DNA from: Limnobaculum xujianqingii
GTDB lineage: Bacteria > Pseudomonadota > Gammaproteobacteria > Enterobacterales > Enterobacteriaceae
Length of the DNA stretch: 64,000 bases
Direction: 5' to 3'
NCBI RefSeq assembly: GCF_013394855.1
Contig: NZ_JABMLK010000001.1
Span: 620,001-684,000 of the forward strand
Positions within the stretch are counted from its first letter, which is position 1, and each line of letters opens with the position of its first letter. Of the stretch, positions 1 through 9,247 are shown piece by piece. The notes under the pieces are model-generated. The model made no database searches and had not been told where the DNA came from. It worked only from the letters and a program-made list of their open reading frames with translations. Both the position numbers and the translations under genes were made by a program.

Positions 1-55
1 TATCCGTGCGGGTTCGGGTCAGTAACTCGCTTAATGTCGGTGATATATATGGCAT
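1..55 (-). CDS. Baseplate J-like protein (Mu gp47), N-terminal fragment
   Basis: Only the first 18 codons are inside the window, starting at ATG 55 and running off the left edge. The visible start, MPYISPTLSELLTRTRTD, resembles the start of Mu gp47-type baseplate J proteins. The gene follows gp46 with a TAAATG junction, the order found in Mu. Its role would be building the wedge of the contractile-tail baseplate. The call rests on the N-terminus and position only. Confidence 0.7.
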   Translation of the reverse strand, partial: MPYISPTLSELLTRTRTD

Positions 56-478
56 TTAAACCCCGTTTAAACTGGCTTTAAACGACATCGGCAAAGTTTC
101 GCCGTCGTTTAATAAAATGATAATAGTGAGCAGCAAAACGCCGTTTTCCGGATTGGTGGCCGTTACGCGATAATCGCGAATGAGTCCGGCTTTTGGCATC
201 CAGACCAGCGCTTCATCGGCGTAAGTCCGAGCCTTTGTGATGACCGTCTGTAATTGCTTTTCACGCGACAATAACCAGAGCCGGGAGCCCAGAAGCTCAC
301 CGCGCCAGGAGTCACACCACCACCCGCGCCGGTCGGTCCCGCCGTCCGGTAATTCATCCGAAGACTGGGCCCGCCTGTCCGTAAACAGCGAGGCGATAAC
401 GTTGGTGGTGATGTTGTCACCCGTCAGACTGTCGAGCACGATATCGGCATCGTTCATCTGCCAGACCAGAGATATCAT
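56..478 (-). CDS. Mu gp46-family baseplate protein
   Basis: This 140-residue protein matches the Mu gp46 family in length and features: an early acidic DIVLD segment, a D-RRGWW-D motif around residues 48-56 and a central SRLWLLSREK segment. Gp46 proteins are baseplate components, comparable to gpW/gp25 of other contractile tails. It lies between gp45 and gp47, overlapping gp45 by one base. Its 3' end contains two GTTTAAAC-like motifs that recur in other gaps of this prophage. Confidence 0.85.
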   Translation of the reverse strand: MISLVWQMNDADIVLDSLTGDNITTNVIASLFTDRRAQSSDELPDGGTDRRGWWCDSWRGELLGSRLWLLSREKQLQTVITKARTYADEALVWMPKAGLIRDYRVTATNPENGVLLLTIIILLNDGETLPMSFKASLNGV

Positions 479-1023
479 TATTGCGCCTCATCTGTCAGGG
501 CACCGTCATGTTCACGGTGTCGGTGTGTTTTGCCACTAATACCACCACTGATATGGTCGGCGGCCTCACTGGTGCCGGTGGTGGTACTGTTCCCGAGTAT
601 AGAGACATTGCCCGCAAATTGAGTTTCACGTGCTTCAAACACAACTTCATCCGCGACAACCTTAAAGATTCGGCAAGTCACTTCGGCCACACCATCTTCC
701 GTCAGGAGAAAGTGATGTCCGTCCATATGGTAAAGCGCACTGTCACCGGGTTTGAGTGAGCCGAGGCGAGTGGCTTTATTATCGACCACAACCGCGACCA
801 GGTGCTCACGCATCCCACCGACGGAAAGGACAATCGCTTCACTGCCTGCCGGCGGGACGCTGGTATGGCCGTAATTCTGGAAGCGTTCGACATCATCGGC
901 GGTGTCATCGTCCAGGATACTGATTTGAAGGTTTTGCGTCTTCAGGCTGTCATTGATGACATTCACCACAGCACGGGAAACCAGCAGTTGCATACGGCGC
1001 TTTAAGCTATTGAAGGCTTTCAT
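478..1023 (-). CDS. Mu gp45-family baseplate spike protein
   Basis: This 181-residue protein resembles Mu gp45 (gpV-like spike). It has a helical N-terminus, a central beta-rich OB-like part containing VGGMREHLVAVVVDN, and a C-terminus with alternating short strands followed by a His-rich tail with HRHREHDG, which could bind metal at the spike tip. In the family a trimer forms the membrane-piercing tip under the tail tube. It overlaps gp46 and gp44 by one base each, so translation is probably coupled. Confidence 0.87.
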   Translation of the reverse strand: MKAFNSLKRRMQLLVSRAVVNVINDSLKTQNLQISILDDDTADDVERFQNYGHTSVPPAGSEAIVLSVGGMREHLVAVVVDNKATRLGSLKPGDSALYHMDGHHFLLTEDGVAEVTCRIFKVVADEVVFEARETQFAGNVSILGNSTTTGTSEAADHISGGISGKTHRHREHDGALTDEAQ

Positions 1024-2111
1024 CAGTACCAGAGCCCCCCTGAACCACCCGAACCGCCCGCGCCGGTACTTTCCTTTTGCGCCGGTTCATCAAATCCGGC
1101 CGCCGGCATCAGGGTCAATTTTGTGGTGGTACCGCCGTCATTGGTGAGCGACAGTTCCATCTGAACGATAAGGAGTTCACGCTCGGTATAACCTTCGTCA
1201 GGCACATCCAGCACCACTAGGCGGTTAGGCATCCATAGCGCCTTATCACGGGTAAACCAGTCGACCACCTCAACCACTACCGGCTGGCCGTGCGCCATTG
1301 CCCGGCGGCGCTCCCAGTCAGCACGGGAACGACTTTCATCTGAGTTTTGATTACTGTCGGCCACAATGACGGTCGGGCGATAACGGGTAATTTCCGTATC
1401 GGTCATGTCAACGCGCACACCGGTCGACTGGTGGGCGGTTTGTTCATCCCCCCACAGGCCACCGGCCGTTGATGACCCCAGCACAATGTAGTCGCTGAAG
1501 CGCTCAGACCAGGAGGAACGCATATTGATATATTTGATATTCTCACCAAAGCGCAGGACTTCCAGACGTTCCGTGCCGGCCGTGGTGAATATCAGGTCAC
1601 CGGCCGCATTACTGTTAACCATCACGCCACGGTGTCGGGCGGCTTTCGCCAGGTTCTCAAAGACGGTTTCGCCGGGTTCGACTTTCCATACCCGAAACGG
1701 CTTCGCGGCCGTCTGTGTCGTCACTGACCAGACGACACTCACACCAAAGGGCTGACACAGGTCACGGGCAATGGTTTCAAGGGAAGCATTGCGCCACTGG
1801 CCGGACTTATACCGGGCGGCGCAGTCCACCAGGTCACCGGTCTTGTCACGACCTTCAGCGACAATGGTGCGGGTCTCGGCGTCAATAGTTCTGTCCATCG
1901 TGTCAATGTAGCCGCTGATAACCACCTGGCCGTTAATCTCCACACGGCAGGGTTGCCCCTCTTTCAGCGGGACATCCTTATCGGTACGGGTACGTGTCAG
2001 GCCGAGACTGAACTGACCGCTCAACTCTTCAATACTGCGGGTGACGCTTATCTCCGTCCAGCCGGTGTATATCTTGTTACCGACATAAAGCTCTATGGTG
2101 TTACTTATCAT
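1023..2111 (-). CDS. Baseplate hub protein (Mu gp44 / gpP, late control D family)
   Basis: The 362-residue protein matches the Mu gpP / P2 gpD hub family in length and in an N-terminal strand pattern (IELYVGNKIYTGWTEISVTRSIEELSGQFSL). The family joins the tail tube to the spike. A Gly/Ser-rich tail (GAGGSGGSGGLWY) ends the protein. Its start overlaps the end of the gp43 gene by 11 bases, as expected for a coupled tail operon. Confidence 0.88.
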   Translation of the reverse strand: MISNTIELYVGNKIYTGWTEISVTRSIEELSGQFSLGLTRTRTDKDVPLKEGQPCRVEINGQVVISGYIDTMDRTIDAETRTIVAEGRDKTGDLVDCAARYKSGQWRNASLETIARDLCQPFGVSVVWSVTTQTAAKPFRVWKVEPGETVFENLAKAARHRGVMVNSNAAGDLIFTTAGTERLEVLRFGENIKYINMRSSWSERFSDYIVLGSSTAGGLWGDEQTAHQSTGVRVDMTDTEITRYRPTVIVADSNQNSDESRSRADWERRRAMAHGQPVVVEVVDWFTRDKALWMPNRLVVLDVPDEGYTERELLIVQMELSLTNDGGTTTKLTLMPAAGFDEPAQKESTGAGGSGGSGGLWY

Positions 2112-3438
2112 CTATTACCTCTACCGGCTCACCACCACGCACGAACGTCGGGTGCCTTAGTGCGTTACGCTGTACAAAACGGAATATCGGGGTACTGTCA
2201 CCGGTCGCGCGGTACAGAATAACCAGCGCCGGCTCGGTAATGTTAGGCGTAACCAGGCGCGCATCCGGTAACGCGGCGGCGGCCTTTTTCATTTGTTCCA
2301 GGAACGTCAGACGCAAACGCTGTAAGCGTAAGGTGGTGTTAAACCAGAACGCATCCGCAACGCGGACATACTCGACGGCCAGCTCGTCGCCCAGTTCGTC
2401 AGCAATGCGCTCGCAATCCTCCAGCGTCTCGACCAGTGGGTGGTCATTCGTTAGCAGTTCTTCACGCTCGGTATCCAGGATGACCACGCTGTCATCGATA
2501 ACGACCGACACCACGTCATCCTTACGACCTTTGATAATGTCGCCGGCATCACTGACGGCACTCTGTGCAAGTTCGCTCAGTGCGGAGATAATCACCGCTG
2601 ACCGGATAGATTCCTGCATTCTGGCCGCTGCCGGTCGCTCGCTTAACGGCATGTTTTCGACACTGACGATGATTGAACGCAATGCACGCTGCGTGCTCGG
2701 TTTGGAGCCTTTCGACCCTGACGAGGTAAAGCCCTGAAACAGGTTCGTCAGGTTGCTGATAAGCTTTTTCGGCGACTTTATCAGGTTACCGATAGCGCCC
2801 TGCAACCCCTGAACGGTACCCAGTAACGAACCAAATCCGCCCAGGCTACTGAGGCCGGTGATAACGTTGGTGATGTTATTGACCACATTGGTCGCAAACG
2901 TGACCACCGCTTCAATATCGGCGGCAACGGCGTTGATGGTATCCCAGGCGTCAGCAACATCATTCGCGATGGCATCGAGCAGGCTGGCGTTCTGGTCAAG
3001 CAGTTCTGCTTCGCCATCAATCTCCGCCTCCGGCGACTCGTCCTTCTCGGCGATACTGAAGGTAAGTTGAAACATGGCGATGCGCTGTTCCTGCGTCGAC
3101 AGGCGACAGTTCCAGGTTTCCACCTGCACATATAACGAGCCGTGGTAAGGGTGTTCCAGGTCGGCCGGTTCAGGCTCACGCAGGGCAGCAATCAATGTTT
3201 CCTTTTGCTCCAGGTAATCATCACCAATCAGCACACAGAAAACAGAAAACTCGTCAGCCGTGGCCCCCATGTTCTCCACCTTGCCAGTCTGACGGCCGGG
3301 GAACATATGTTTAACGATACGGTGACCACCTGACTGGTTGCTGTCATCGATAACGTAAAACGGCACACCACGAAACGACCCTTTACCGGTCGGTGGTTGA
3401 GCCGTAATTTTGTCCCATAAGGTGCTCCAGATACTCAT
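2101..3438 (-). CDS. DNA circularisation / tail protein N (Mu gp43)
   Basis: The 445-residue product begins with a segment typical of the DNA-circularisation N-terminal family (SFRGVPFYVIDDSNQSGGHRI), followed by a baseplate-type beta domain, an Ala/Val-rich helical middle and a hydrophilic C-terminal part. In Mu, gpN is a tail and baseplate protein; the circularisation label comes from a related family. It starts directly after the tape measure stop, in the Mu order. Confidence 0.85.
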   Translation of the reverse strand: MSIWSTLWDKITAQPPTGKGSFRGVPFYVIDDSNQSGGHRIVKHMFPGRQTGKVENMGATADEFSVFCVLIGDDYLEQKETLIAALREPEPADLEHPYHGSLYVQVETWNCRLSTQEQRIAMFQLTFSIAEKDESPEAEIDGEAELLDQNASLLDAIANDVADAWDTINAVAADIEAVVTFATNVVNNITNVITGLSSLGGFGSLLGTVQGLQGAIGNLIKSPKKLISNLTNLFQGFTSSGSKGSKPSTQRALRSIIVSVENMPLSERPAAARMQESIRSAVIISALSELAQSAVSDAGDIIKGRKDDVVSVVIDDSVVILDTEREELLTNDHPLVETLEDCERIADELGDELAVEYVRVADAFWFNTTLRLQRLRLTFLEQMKKAAAALPDARLVTPNITEPALVILYRATGDSTPIFRFVQRNALRHPTFVRGGEPVEVIDDK

Positions 3439-5225
3439 TAATAGGCCCCCGTATAGGTATTGCCGGTATTCACCGAGATACCCACGCCGCTGGATTTAAC
3501 CTGTGTTGAGGCAACAGTCGCCCCTGGTGGCAACTCAACTTTGAGCTTGATTTCACCTTCAGGTGGTTTAGGGGGCACCGGCTGCTGACCGTAAGGCATA
3601 CCGAGCGCCGTCGGAATGTTGTCCTGTTGTTGCTGCTGGTAAGTAGTTACCGGCGGCAGTTCTTTGGGCTGTGACTCATTACCGACTATCGCGTCCCAGA
3701 ACTCGCCCCAGGTCGGAGCCTCCCGAATGCGGTTAAACCGGTCCGACTCACCAAAAACCGCGACCAGGGCATCATCAACAATGGGGGTGACTTCGGAGGC
3801 AATTATCCCGGCAAGACCAGCTTTCATGACCATGCCGCCACCACCGCCAGCCACGAAACCGCCGCCGCCATTTTTCCCGCCACCGCCACCCAGTCCACCC
3901 ACAGGCCAGTTAGTGACGAAAACAGCCTGAGTACCGAGCGCACCATCACCGCCAGCGCCGCCTGCCGGGTCGGTACCGTTTCCGCCCTGGCGACCTTTCC
4001 ACCATTTACGGGCAGCTTTACCGCCACGATAAAGCTTACGGATAGCCAGCGCGCCACCGACACCAATGGCAATATTTTTCAAAATATCCGCGTAGCGTTG
4101 CAGTTCTTCAGGTGACAGTCCGTTGATGGCATCGGCAAAGTCCTGGATAGGTTTTGCCAGATTAAGATTCGCCCAGCGTTCGCCGGCATTGGTTAGCGAC
4201 GTCAGCGCACCATTAAAGGTCTGTACGCTACGTGACGCCTTCTCATTCACCAGTCCGTCGGTTGTGATATCCGGCGCACGTAGTTGTTGCTGCTTATCCT
4301 GGTCGTTAAACGACATGGCAAGCTCCAGCATGTCACCGCTGAATACCTGACTCAGGTTGCGCTCTTTGTATTTAGACCGGTCACCGATATCCAGCATCAG
4401 GTCACCGGGTGAAACAAACTCGCCTTTTGATTTATCCTTCCAGACCTTCACGCCGTTACGCTCCAGTATCCGGCGTTTCTCTTTGTCCTTGAGCGCATCG
4501 TGCATTTGCTGAAGGGCGGCGGACGTCTGACCGCTGCTACCGAACTCGGCATCACCCAGACGCTGCATTGCCAGTAACTGGTAAAGTTGCTCCGGCTTTT
4601 GCCAACTGGTGCCATGAGTCAGGTTAATCAGGCCGTCCAGTTGTTCATTAAGGTTGCCGGTACCAATAGCGGACAGTGACGCGAAACCGTCATACACCTT
4701 GAGCATGGCGCTCGCATCTTTAATGCCTTTATTCCACAGCGTACCGGTATACTTACCGGCCGTGGCGGCTTCCAGTCCGATACCTTTAATCGCGAGCGCA
4801 AGGTTATCCATGTTCTCAATCAGCGCAACCGGATCGTTGGTTTTCTCCAGGAACTGGTCAACGGCCGCCATCACATCCGCATAAGGCAACTTACGGTTGC
4901 TGGACGTCTGCCACATCAGGTCGTCAACTTCCTTCATCTGGTCTGCGGTCATGTTGTACCGGTTACCCAGATTGACCAGTTGCTGCTGTTGGTCGCCGAC
5001 CCGTTTACTCATCATGACCAGGCCGCCACCGGCAACAAACGTCGCCAGCTTATTGTCGAACTTATCCAGCAGGTTATTAACCTGACCCGTCGCGCCCTGG
5101 AACAGACGCATTGAGCGTGAACCATCCGCGCCCAGGGAGCGAATGGAAGAACCAAACCGACGGGCCTGGTTAACCACATTACCGGTCAGGTCAACAATAA
5201 AACGGGCGCGGTTGTTGGTTGTCAT
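3438..5225 (-). CDS. Tail tape measure protein (Mu gp42)
   Basis: The gene encodes 595 residues between the tail chaperone and gp43, the place of the tape measure gene in Mu. The first 360 residues are mainly helical. They are followed by a low-complexity Gly-rich stretch around residues 410-470, a hydrophobic patch with MVMKAGLAGIIASEV, and a Pro/Gln-rich end. The ruler length is short, implying a rather short tail. Its ATG overlaps the stop of the frameshifted chaperone product (ATGA at 5222-5225), which supports this start. Confidence 0.85.
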   Translation of the reverse strand: MTTNNRARFIVDLTGNVVNQARRFGSSIRSLGADGSRSMRLFQGATGQVNNLLDKFDNKLATFVAGGGLVMMSKRVGDQQQQLVNLGNRYNMTADQMKEVDDLMWQTSSNRKLPYADVMAAVDQFLEKTNDPVALIENMDNLALAIKGIGLEAATAGKYTGTLWNKGIKDASAMLKVYDGFASLSAIGTGNLNEQLDGLINLTHGTSWQKPEQLYQLLAMQRLGDAEFGSSGQTSAALQQMHDALKDKEKRRILERNGVKVWKDKSKGEFVSPGDLMLDIGDRSKYKERNLSQVFSGDMLELAMSFNDQDKQQQLRAPDITTDGLVNEKASRSVQTFNGALTSLTNAGERWANLNLAKPIQDFADAINGLSPEELQRYADILKNIAIGVGGALAIRKLYRGGKAARKWWKGRQGGNGTDPAGGAGGDGALGTQAVFVTNWPVGGLGGGGGKNGGGGFVAGGGGGMVMKAGLAGIIASEVTPIVDDALVAVFGESDRFNRIREAPTWGEFWDAIVGNESQPKELPPVTTYQQQQQDNIPTALGMPYGQQPVPPKPPEGEIKLKVELPPGATVASTQVKSSGVGISVNTGNTYTGAY

Positions 5226-5705
5226 TGTGATAATCCAAGCAAGTTGTAGTATCGGATAAGTTGGGACAGCGGCAGGTTAAAGGCCCAGACCGGACCCGCA
5301 CTCAACCGACATCCCACCGTCAGGGCAACGCGTTCAATCCCCCGAACGCGTTGCAGGCTCTCGCCCCTGACTCTCAACCTCCTCACCTAAACGTAATTCC
5401 TGAAGCGCCATAATGCTGTCGTTAAGCAGACCAAAATCACGTTGAGACAGCTTTCCAAGCTCGGCCAGTGAGACCGGCCCCTGTACAGGCCCGATACTGA
5501 CCACCGCACGACGCATCATTTCATAGGTCATCTGAGACGGACTACTGACCAGCTTTGCACCCTGACGGGTTTCGACTACGCGCTCACTGGCGGTCTGAGC
5601 GGTCATCATGTCGCCGGCCGTCAGTTCGCGGATGACGACCTCCTTGTGGGTTACCTGGTTATCCTCCTTACCAACAACCAGGCCATCAATTAATGTAATA
5701 TTCAT
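5222..5705 (-). CDS. Frameshift-extended tail assembly chaperone (gp41 plus downstream frame)
   Basis: After the gp41 zero frame a second frame stays open to a stop at 5222-5224 and overlaps the tape measure ATG. It reads LTVGCRLSAGPVWAFNL and then PLSQLIRYYNLLGLSQ, which looks like real protein although no start codon serves it. The frame relation is -2 (or +1), the shift reported for Mu-type tail chaperones. The GGGGG run at 5339-5343 just before the gp41 stop is the likely slip site. By analogy with lambda G/GT, the minor longer product would bind the tape measure. This is inferred from open frame, position and family precedent. Confidence 0.7.
5334..5705 (-). CDS. Tail assembly chaperone (Mu gp41)
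   Basis: This 123-residue protein resembles Mu gp41: an N-terminal strand region (LIDGLVVG), the segment VVIRELTAGDMMTAQ and a helical C-terminal half. It is the short, zero-frame product of the tail chaperone locus, expected to coat the tape measure during tail assembly. It overlaps the tail tube gene by one base. The final codons are followed by a -2 open frame, described separately. Confidence 0.85.
   Translation of the reverse strand: MNITLIDGLVVGKEDNQVTHKEVVIRELTAGDMMTAQTASERVVETRQGAKLVSSPSQMTYEMMRRAVVSIGPVQGPVSLAELGKLSQRDFGLLNDSIMALQELRLGEEVESQGREPATRSGD
5339..5343 (-). promoter_or_regulatory. Putative programmed frameshift site (GGGGG)
   Basis: On the coding strand the end of gp41 reads TCG GGG GAT TGA. 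A shift of -2 within the five-G run moves ribosomes into the only frame open through to the tape measure start. The site lies just upstream of the zero-frame stop, where such sites occur in Mu-like phages. No stimulatory structure was identified. Confidence 0.55.
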
Positions 5706-6061
5706 CAGAGTTCCTGTGCCTCAATACCGTTAAAGGTGGTGGAGATATCGCCTTCACCCACCAGGGAGGATTCGCCAGTATTCCAGGCGCGAGCAATCAA
5801 CCATTTTTTACCGATATCGGCTTCAAAAATGAGGGTGACTTCCTCCATCCCGTTTAGTTCTGCCATGGAAATATCTTCATGATTGGGAATGGTCGCGGTC
5901 ACAATGGAGGGTGCCGGCGTGCCTTTCCAGCCATAAACCCGGTGACCGGTAACCGGTGCGCGGGTCAGGCCTCCCAGGGTCAGGTTAGCCCCCGGCAGGG
6001 TGGGATATTCACAGCCATTCACCCGAAGTAAGGCCGTCCCCTGATAACGTAAAGTGGTCAT
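5705..6061 (-). CDS. Tail tube protein (Mu gpM)
   Basis: The 118-residue protein matches the Mu tail tube family in size and in its segments YQGTALLRVNG, GANLTLGG and STTFNGIEAQEL. Six-fold rings of this protein stack to make the inner tube inside the contractile sheath. It sits directly after the sheath gene, ten bases away, and before the chaperone. Confidence 0.9.
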   Translation of the reverse strand: MTTLRYQGTALLRVNGCEYPTLPGANLTLGGLTRAPVTGHRVYGWKGTPAPSIVTATIPNHEDISMAELNGMEEVTLIFEADIGKKWLIARAWNTGESSLVGEGDISTTFNGIEAQEL

Positions 6062-6070
6062 TTAACCCCC

Positions 6071-7533
6071 TTATAAAACATACTGGATAGCATGGGCGTA
6101 GATGCGGAACTGGTTCACCAGGTCTTCATTACTGCGCACATTGATTCGGTTACGGTCAGTGGTGGAGCGCTCCACAATCAGCGTCGATTTATACGCATCA
6201 AAGTTCTCAACCAGACCGCGCTCTTCAAGCTCGGTAAATAACGCCAGTAACTCATCGGTAATGATGGCCGGCGTCACAATAGCCTGACCGGGGCCAAACC
6301 GCGTCCCGTTCTCCGCGAGCTTATGACGCGGGAATTTTTGCGTAATGCGCGTACGGATGGCATAGCGGATATAAGACAGGGTCGCGATGGTTTCTACATC
6401 CAGATAAGACGGGTCCGGCGAGCCGTATTTATTCAGACGGTACATGGTGATACAGCGCTCAATCTGCACATAGCCGCCGGCATCCACGGTGTAGGTGCTG
6501 ATACCGTCATACAGATGCAGGTTACGCTCATTAAGCGTCCAGCGCGCGGATGTCACTGGCGGTTTCAGGCCCGGCAAGGTCAGTGTCTGAAGTGGGCGCG
6601 CCGGGTCAATACTGAGTGAACCGACCGCCACGGCTGCCAGAACAGCCGCCCAGATATACGGAGGCTCGGGTGCAATATTGGTCCCCACTGTGGACAGCAG
6701 ATAGTCATTACGAGCGGTACCAAAAGTGGACGTTTGCGCATGGGTGCCACGGAACGCCTGAAAACAGGTGCTGTCAATCTGGCGCATGCCGCCCCAGCGA
6801 CTGACAAACTCGGTCGCCAGTAAGTCCAGGTTGGCTGTATCGGTGAACGGGTTGACCACAAACTGCCACCAGGCTTCGCCAAATGCGGCGATAGTGGGTG
6901 CTAAATCCGGGTTACCGGTCGCCCCTGACATAGGGGTAATGTCACAACCGATGCCGGTCGGCAGCATTTCTCCGGTGTAGTAATTCACCCGGACATCAAT
7001 ATCATTACCCGTCAGTCCTGACCATCGGGCCGTCAGAGTGACGGTATCTTCCGTTGCTTCTGCTGTCACCGGTAGTTCGGTTAACAGGTTAATGGCAGCC
7101 GCCGTTTTTTGTGCCAGTACCGACGCGGTATCGTCCACCTTCACGTTAACGTAAGCCTTGACACCGGCAATCATCAGCGCCAACTGACCGGCCTGTGAAC
7201 AGGTTCCGGTTAACTTGATAGTCCCGCCAGCCTTTGGGCCTTGCGGGTCATCATCCACCGCCAGGCACCACAAATCGGTAAACGGGTTGGCGCTTAAAAA
7301 AGCGATAGCCATGGTCGCCAGTTGCGAACCAAACCCGAACGCTTCGCCGGCTTCGTCTTTTCGGGTGATGCGCACCACTTCACCGGCAGGCACGCGACCT
7401 GAGGTAAAGCGCAAGCCCATCATCAGGGTGCGATAGAGCAGTGCCGGCGTGCCGGTAATGGCACCGCTATTATCAATCTCGATATACGCCAGGGAGCCCG
7501 GATAGTCTCCGTAATGGTGTTATAAGAAGTCAT
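6071..7533 (-). pseudogene. Tail sheath protein (Mu gpL), frameshifted
   Basis: The contractile tail sheath gene is split. The true start is ATG 7533, overlapping the DUF2635 stop as ATGA. The first frame reads MTSYNTITETIRAP and then loses homology. The second frame, from about 7490, reads AYIEIDNSGAITGTPALLYR and continues through 450 well-conserved residues to 6071. Adding one C to the CCC run at 7492-7494 gives IRAPLAYIEIDNS, matching Mu's IRVPLTYIEFDNS, so one base is missing in a homopolymer. An intact gene would encode about 487 residues, near Mu gpL length. Internal initiation at the MMG codons near 7423 would lack the N-terminus. A sequencing error is possible. Confidence 0.85.
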
Positions 7534-7703
7534 GCTTTAACCTCTTTGGCTTTGGTTTTAACCAGCTCAACATCACCATCCATCAGGCGGCGCTGCCAGT
7601 AGCTGGTCTTGGGTTTCTTTTCGCCCTGGGGTGCCAGTGGCGCGTTAGTTTCCGGGTCACGAACAACCCGCCCGGCCACAGGCCGGATATGTAACTCACT
7701 CAT
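7530..7703 (-). CDS. DUF2635 family protein (Mu gp38-like)
   Basis: This 57-residue protein starts MSELHIRPVAGRVVRDPE and has the DUF2635 hallmark of a short beta segment, a basic middle with YWQRRLMDGDV and a Lys-rich end. Such small proteins always precede the sheath gene in Mu-like phages, and their function is unknown. I chose ATG 7703, which overlaps the end of gp37, because residues before it do not resemble the family. Confidence 0.8.
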   Translation of the reverse strand: MSELHIRPVAGRVVRDPETNAPLAPQGEKKPKTSYWQRRLMDGDVELVKTKAKEVKA

Positions 7704-8256
7704 GTTCTGTACCTGTGTAAAGGTGGGTGTTAAACGAATCCTGAACGGGGGCACCGTCTGCCTGCGGCCACTGGTGGTAATAGGTCTCAAACTCCCCGAT
7801 GTCACCTTCATCAATACGGGATGGCATTTGTTGAGGAATATCGAAGTAAAGACCACACACCACCGTACCGGTCTTGGCGGCCCCCTTGCTGTAAAGGTTG
7901 GCTATCTGGGTAAAATTCGCCGCACCACAGGCGGCGGTAAGTTGACGGCCTTCCAGCCAGGCAACCAGACGGTCATTGATGTCATAGGCTCCGACACTGT
8001 CTTTACGCTGACCTGACAGGACAGAGGCACTGGAGAACAGCCCCCAGGTACCCATGATGACGCCACGGCGTGGGTCACGACGGCCACCAATCCAGGCGAC
8101 ATACACCGCCGGGCTCACGGAGGTAACCAGTCGGATGGTCTCTTCCGTCCAGGCTCCATCCAGACGATCCACTTTGAGCAGGGTTTTACCGAATGACGTG
8201 CGGATGCCGCTTATCAGTTCCTGCTCAATGGCGGCGGTGCGAGGCATGACTATCAT
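7696..8256 (-). CDS. Mu gp37 family tail protein (DUF1834)
   Basis: The 186-residue protein resembles DUF1834/gp37, with YVAWIGGRRDPRRG around residue 53 and an LFSSASVLSGQ-type strand region. In Mu this position is occupied by gpK, a head-tail connection protein needed for tail completion, so a tail terminator role is plausible. Its start overlaps the stop of gp36 (ATGA-type at 8256). Confidence 0.8.
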   Translation of the reverse strand: MIVMPRTAAIEQELISGIRTSFGKTLLKVDRLDGAWTEETIRLVTSVSPAVYVAWIGGRRDPRRGVIMGTWGLFSSASVLSGQRKDSVGAYDINDRLVAWLEGRQLTAACGAANFTQIANLYSKGAAKTGTVVCGLYFDIPQQMPSRIDEGDIGEFETYYHQWPQADGAPVQDSFNTHLYTGTEHE

Positions 8257-8699
8257 CAGATATACCCCTTAGAGCGGTCACGCGCCCAGACCGAGCCGGC
8301 GTTCTCCATCACCACCACGTCGCCCGTATCCGGTTGTTCCTCGTCCTGCGTCAGGGCCAGACTGATATCACCGGTACTGACTTTTTCCAGGAAGCGGATC
8401 GTCGCGTCGTACTCCTTCTCGGCCTTTTCCGTGGCAGCGCCTGGTTCCAGTGCATAACGCGCCAGAATGCAGGTGTGACGGATAAGCACGGCCGGGACCT
8501 TTTGAAGCGGCAATAACAACCGGGTATCGATATAGCCATCAATGGCGGCTGACGCATCCGCCAGCGCGGTTTCGATAACCTGCTCGACGGTCTGTAACGG
8601 CTGACCGTCGTTATCACAGTCAATTTTTTGCTCGGCCAACTGGCGGAGCGTGTCACGACCATAACGCACATTCATATCAGCGACGGATGCGTAAACCAT
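8256..8699 (-). CDS. Mu gp36 family head-tail connector (DUF1320)
   Basis: The 147-residue protein has the DUF1320 pattern: MVYASVADMNVRYG at the start, an internal segment AAIDGYIDTRLLLPLQKVP and helices with CILARYALEPG. Members sit at the head-tail joint. It lies two bases downstream of the gp35-like gene. Confidence 0.85.
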   Translation of the reverse strand: MVYASVADMNVRYGRDTLRQLAEQKIDCDNDGQPLQTVEQVIETALADASAAIDGYIDTRLLLPLQKVPAVLIRHTCILARYALEPGAATEKAEKEYDATIRFLEKVSTGDISLALTQDEEQPDTGDVVVMENAGSVWARDRSKGYI

Positions 8700-8701
8700 A
8701 A

Positions 8702-9220
8702 TTACCCCTCAGTCGTCGGCGACAGGGTGTCATGCGCTGCAATAGCCGCCTTGATATCCTCTGCGCTGACATCCACACCAATGACGTCGCGCCATTGCGT
8801 CAGGCGTGGCTCACCTTTCTGGGTAAACCATTTGTCATAAGGCTCAATTTTTGACGCCAGAATGGCCGAGATAAAATTATCCTGCGGATTAACCTGGCTA
8901 CCTTCAGTCGGCGCCAGTTCGGGCGGCATCGGCGTGTTGACAATACCGGGCATATCTACGCGAACAGATATAGCGTTATCGTCCACGGCCCCCGGCGTCT
9001 GATGACCCGGCGCTGATTCAGTGGCAATAACGGAGACCACCAGGCGCGGGTCGCCATCCAGTAAGTGCCACTGTGCGGCCGTAACCGGCGGCAGAATGTT
9101 CTCACCGCTTTTGAAGCTGAACCCCGCACGCCGATAGCCGTCATGAGCCGTGTTAACCACCATGACGCCTGACATTTCAACCACATCAGACGGGTCATAA
9201 GTTTCTTGATTCTCTTGCAT
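8702..9220 (-). CDS. Mu gp35-like protein (HI1506-type)
   Basis: The 172-residue protein has an N-terminal module like the small FluMu gp35/HI1506 proteins (GYRRAGFSF, then a TAAQWHLLDGDPRLVV segment). A C-terminal module with a KWFTQKGEPRLTQWRDVIG motif and a helix end follows. The gene lies immediately after the major capsid gene, where gp35 is found in Mu. Its function is not established; a minor head role is likely from position. Confidence 0.7.
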   Translation of the reverse strand: MQENQETYDPSDVVEMSGVMVVNTAHDGYRRAGFSFKSGENILPPVTAAQWHLLDGDPRLVVSVIATESAPGHQTPGAVDDNAISVRVDMPGIVNTPMPPELAPTEGSQVNPQDNFISAILASKIEPYDKWFTQKGEPRLTQWRDVIGVDVSAEDIKAAIAAHDTLSPTTEG

Positions 9221-9247
9221 GGCATTGTGTTTCCTTTATGTGTCAGT

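Noticed and set aside
3664..3930. Pro-rich plus-strand open frame opposite the tape measure gene
   Set aside because: It is the antisense of the Gly-rich stretch of the tape measure protein. The Pro-rich text arises from reading GGN codons backwards.
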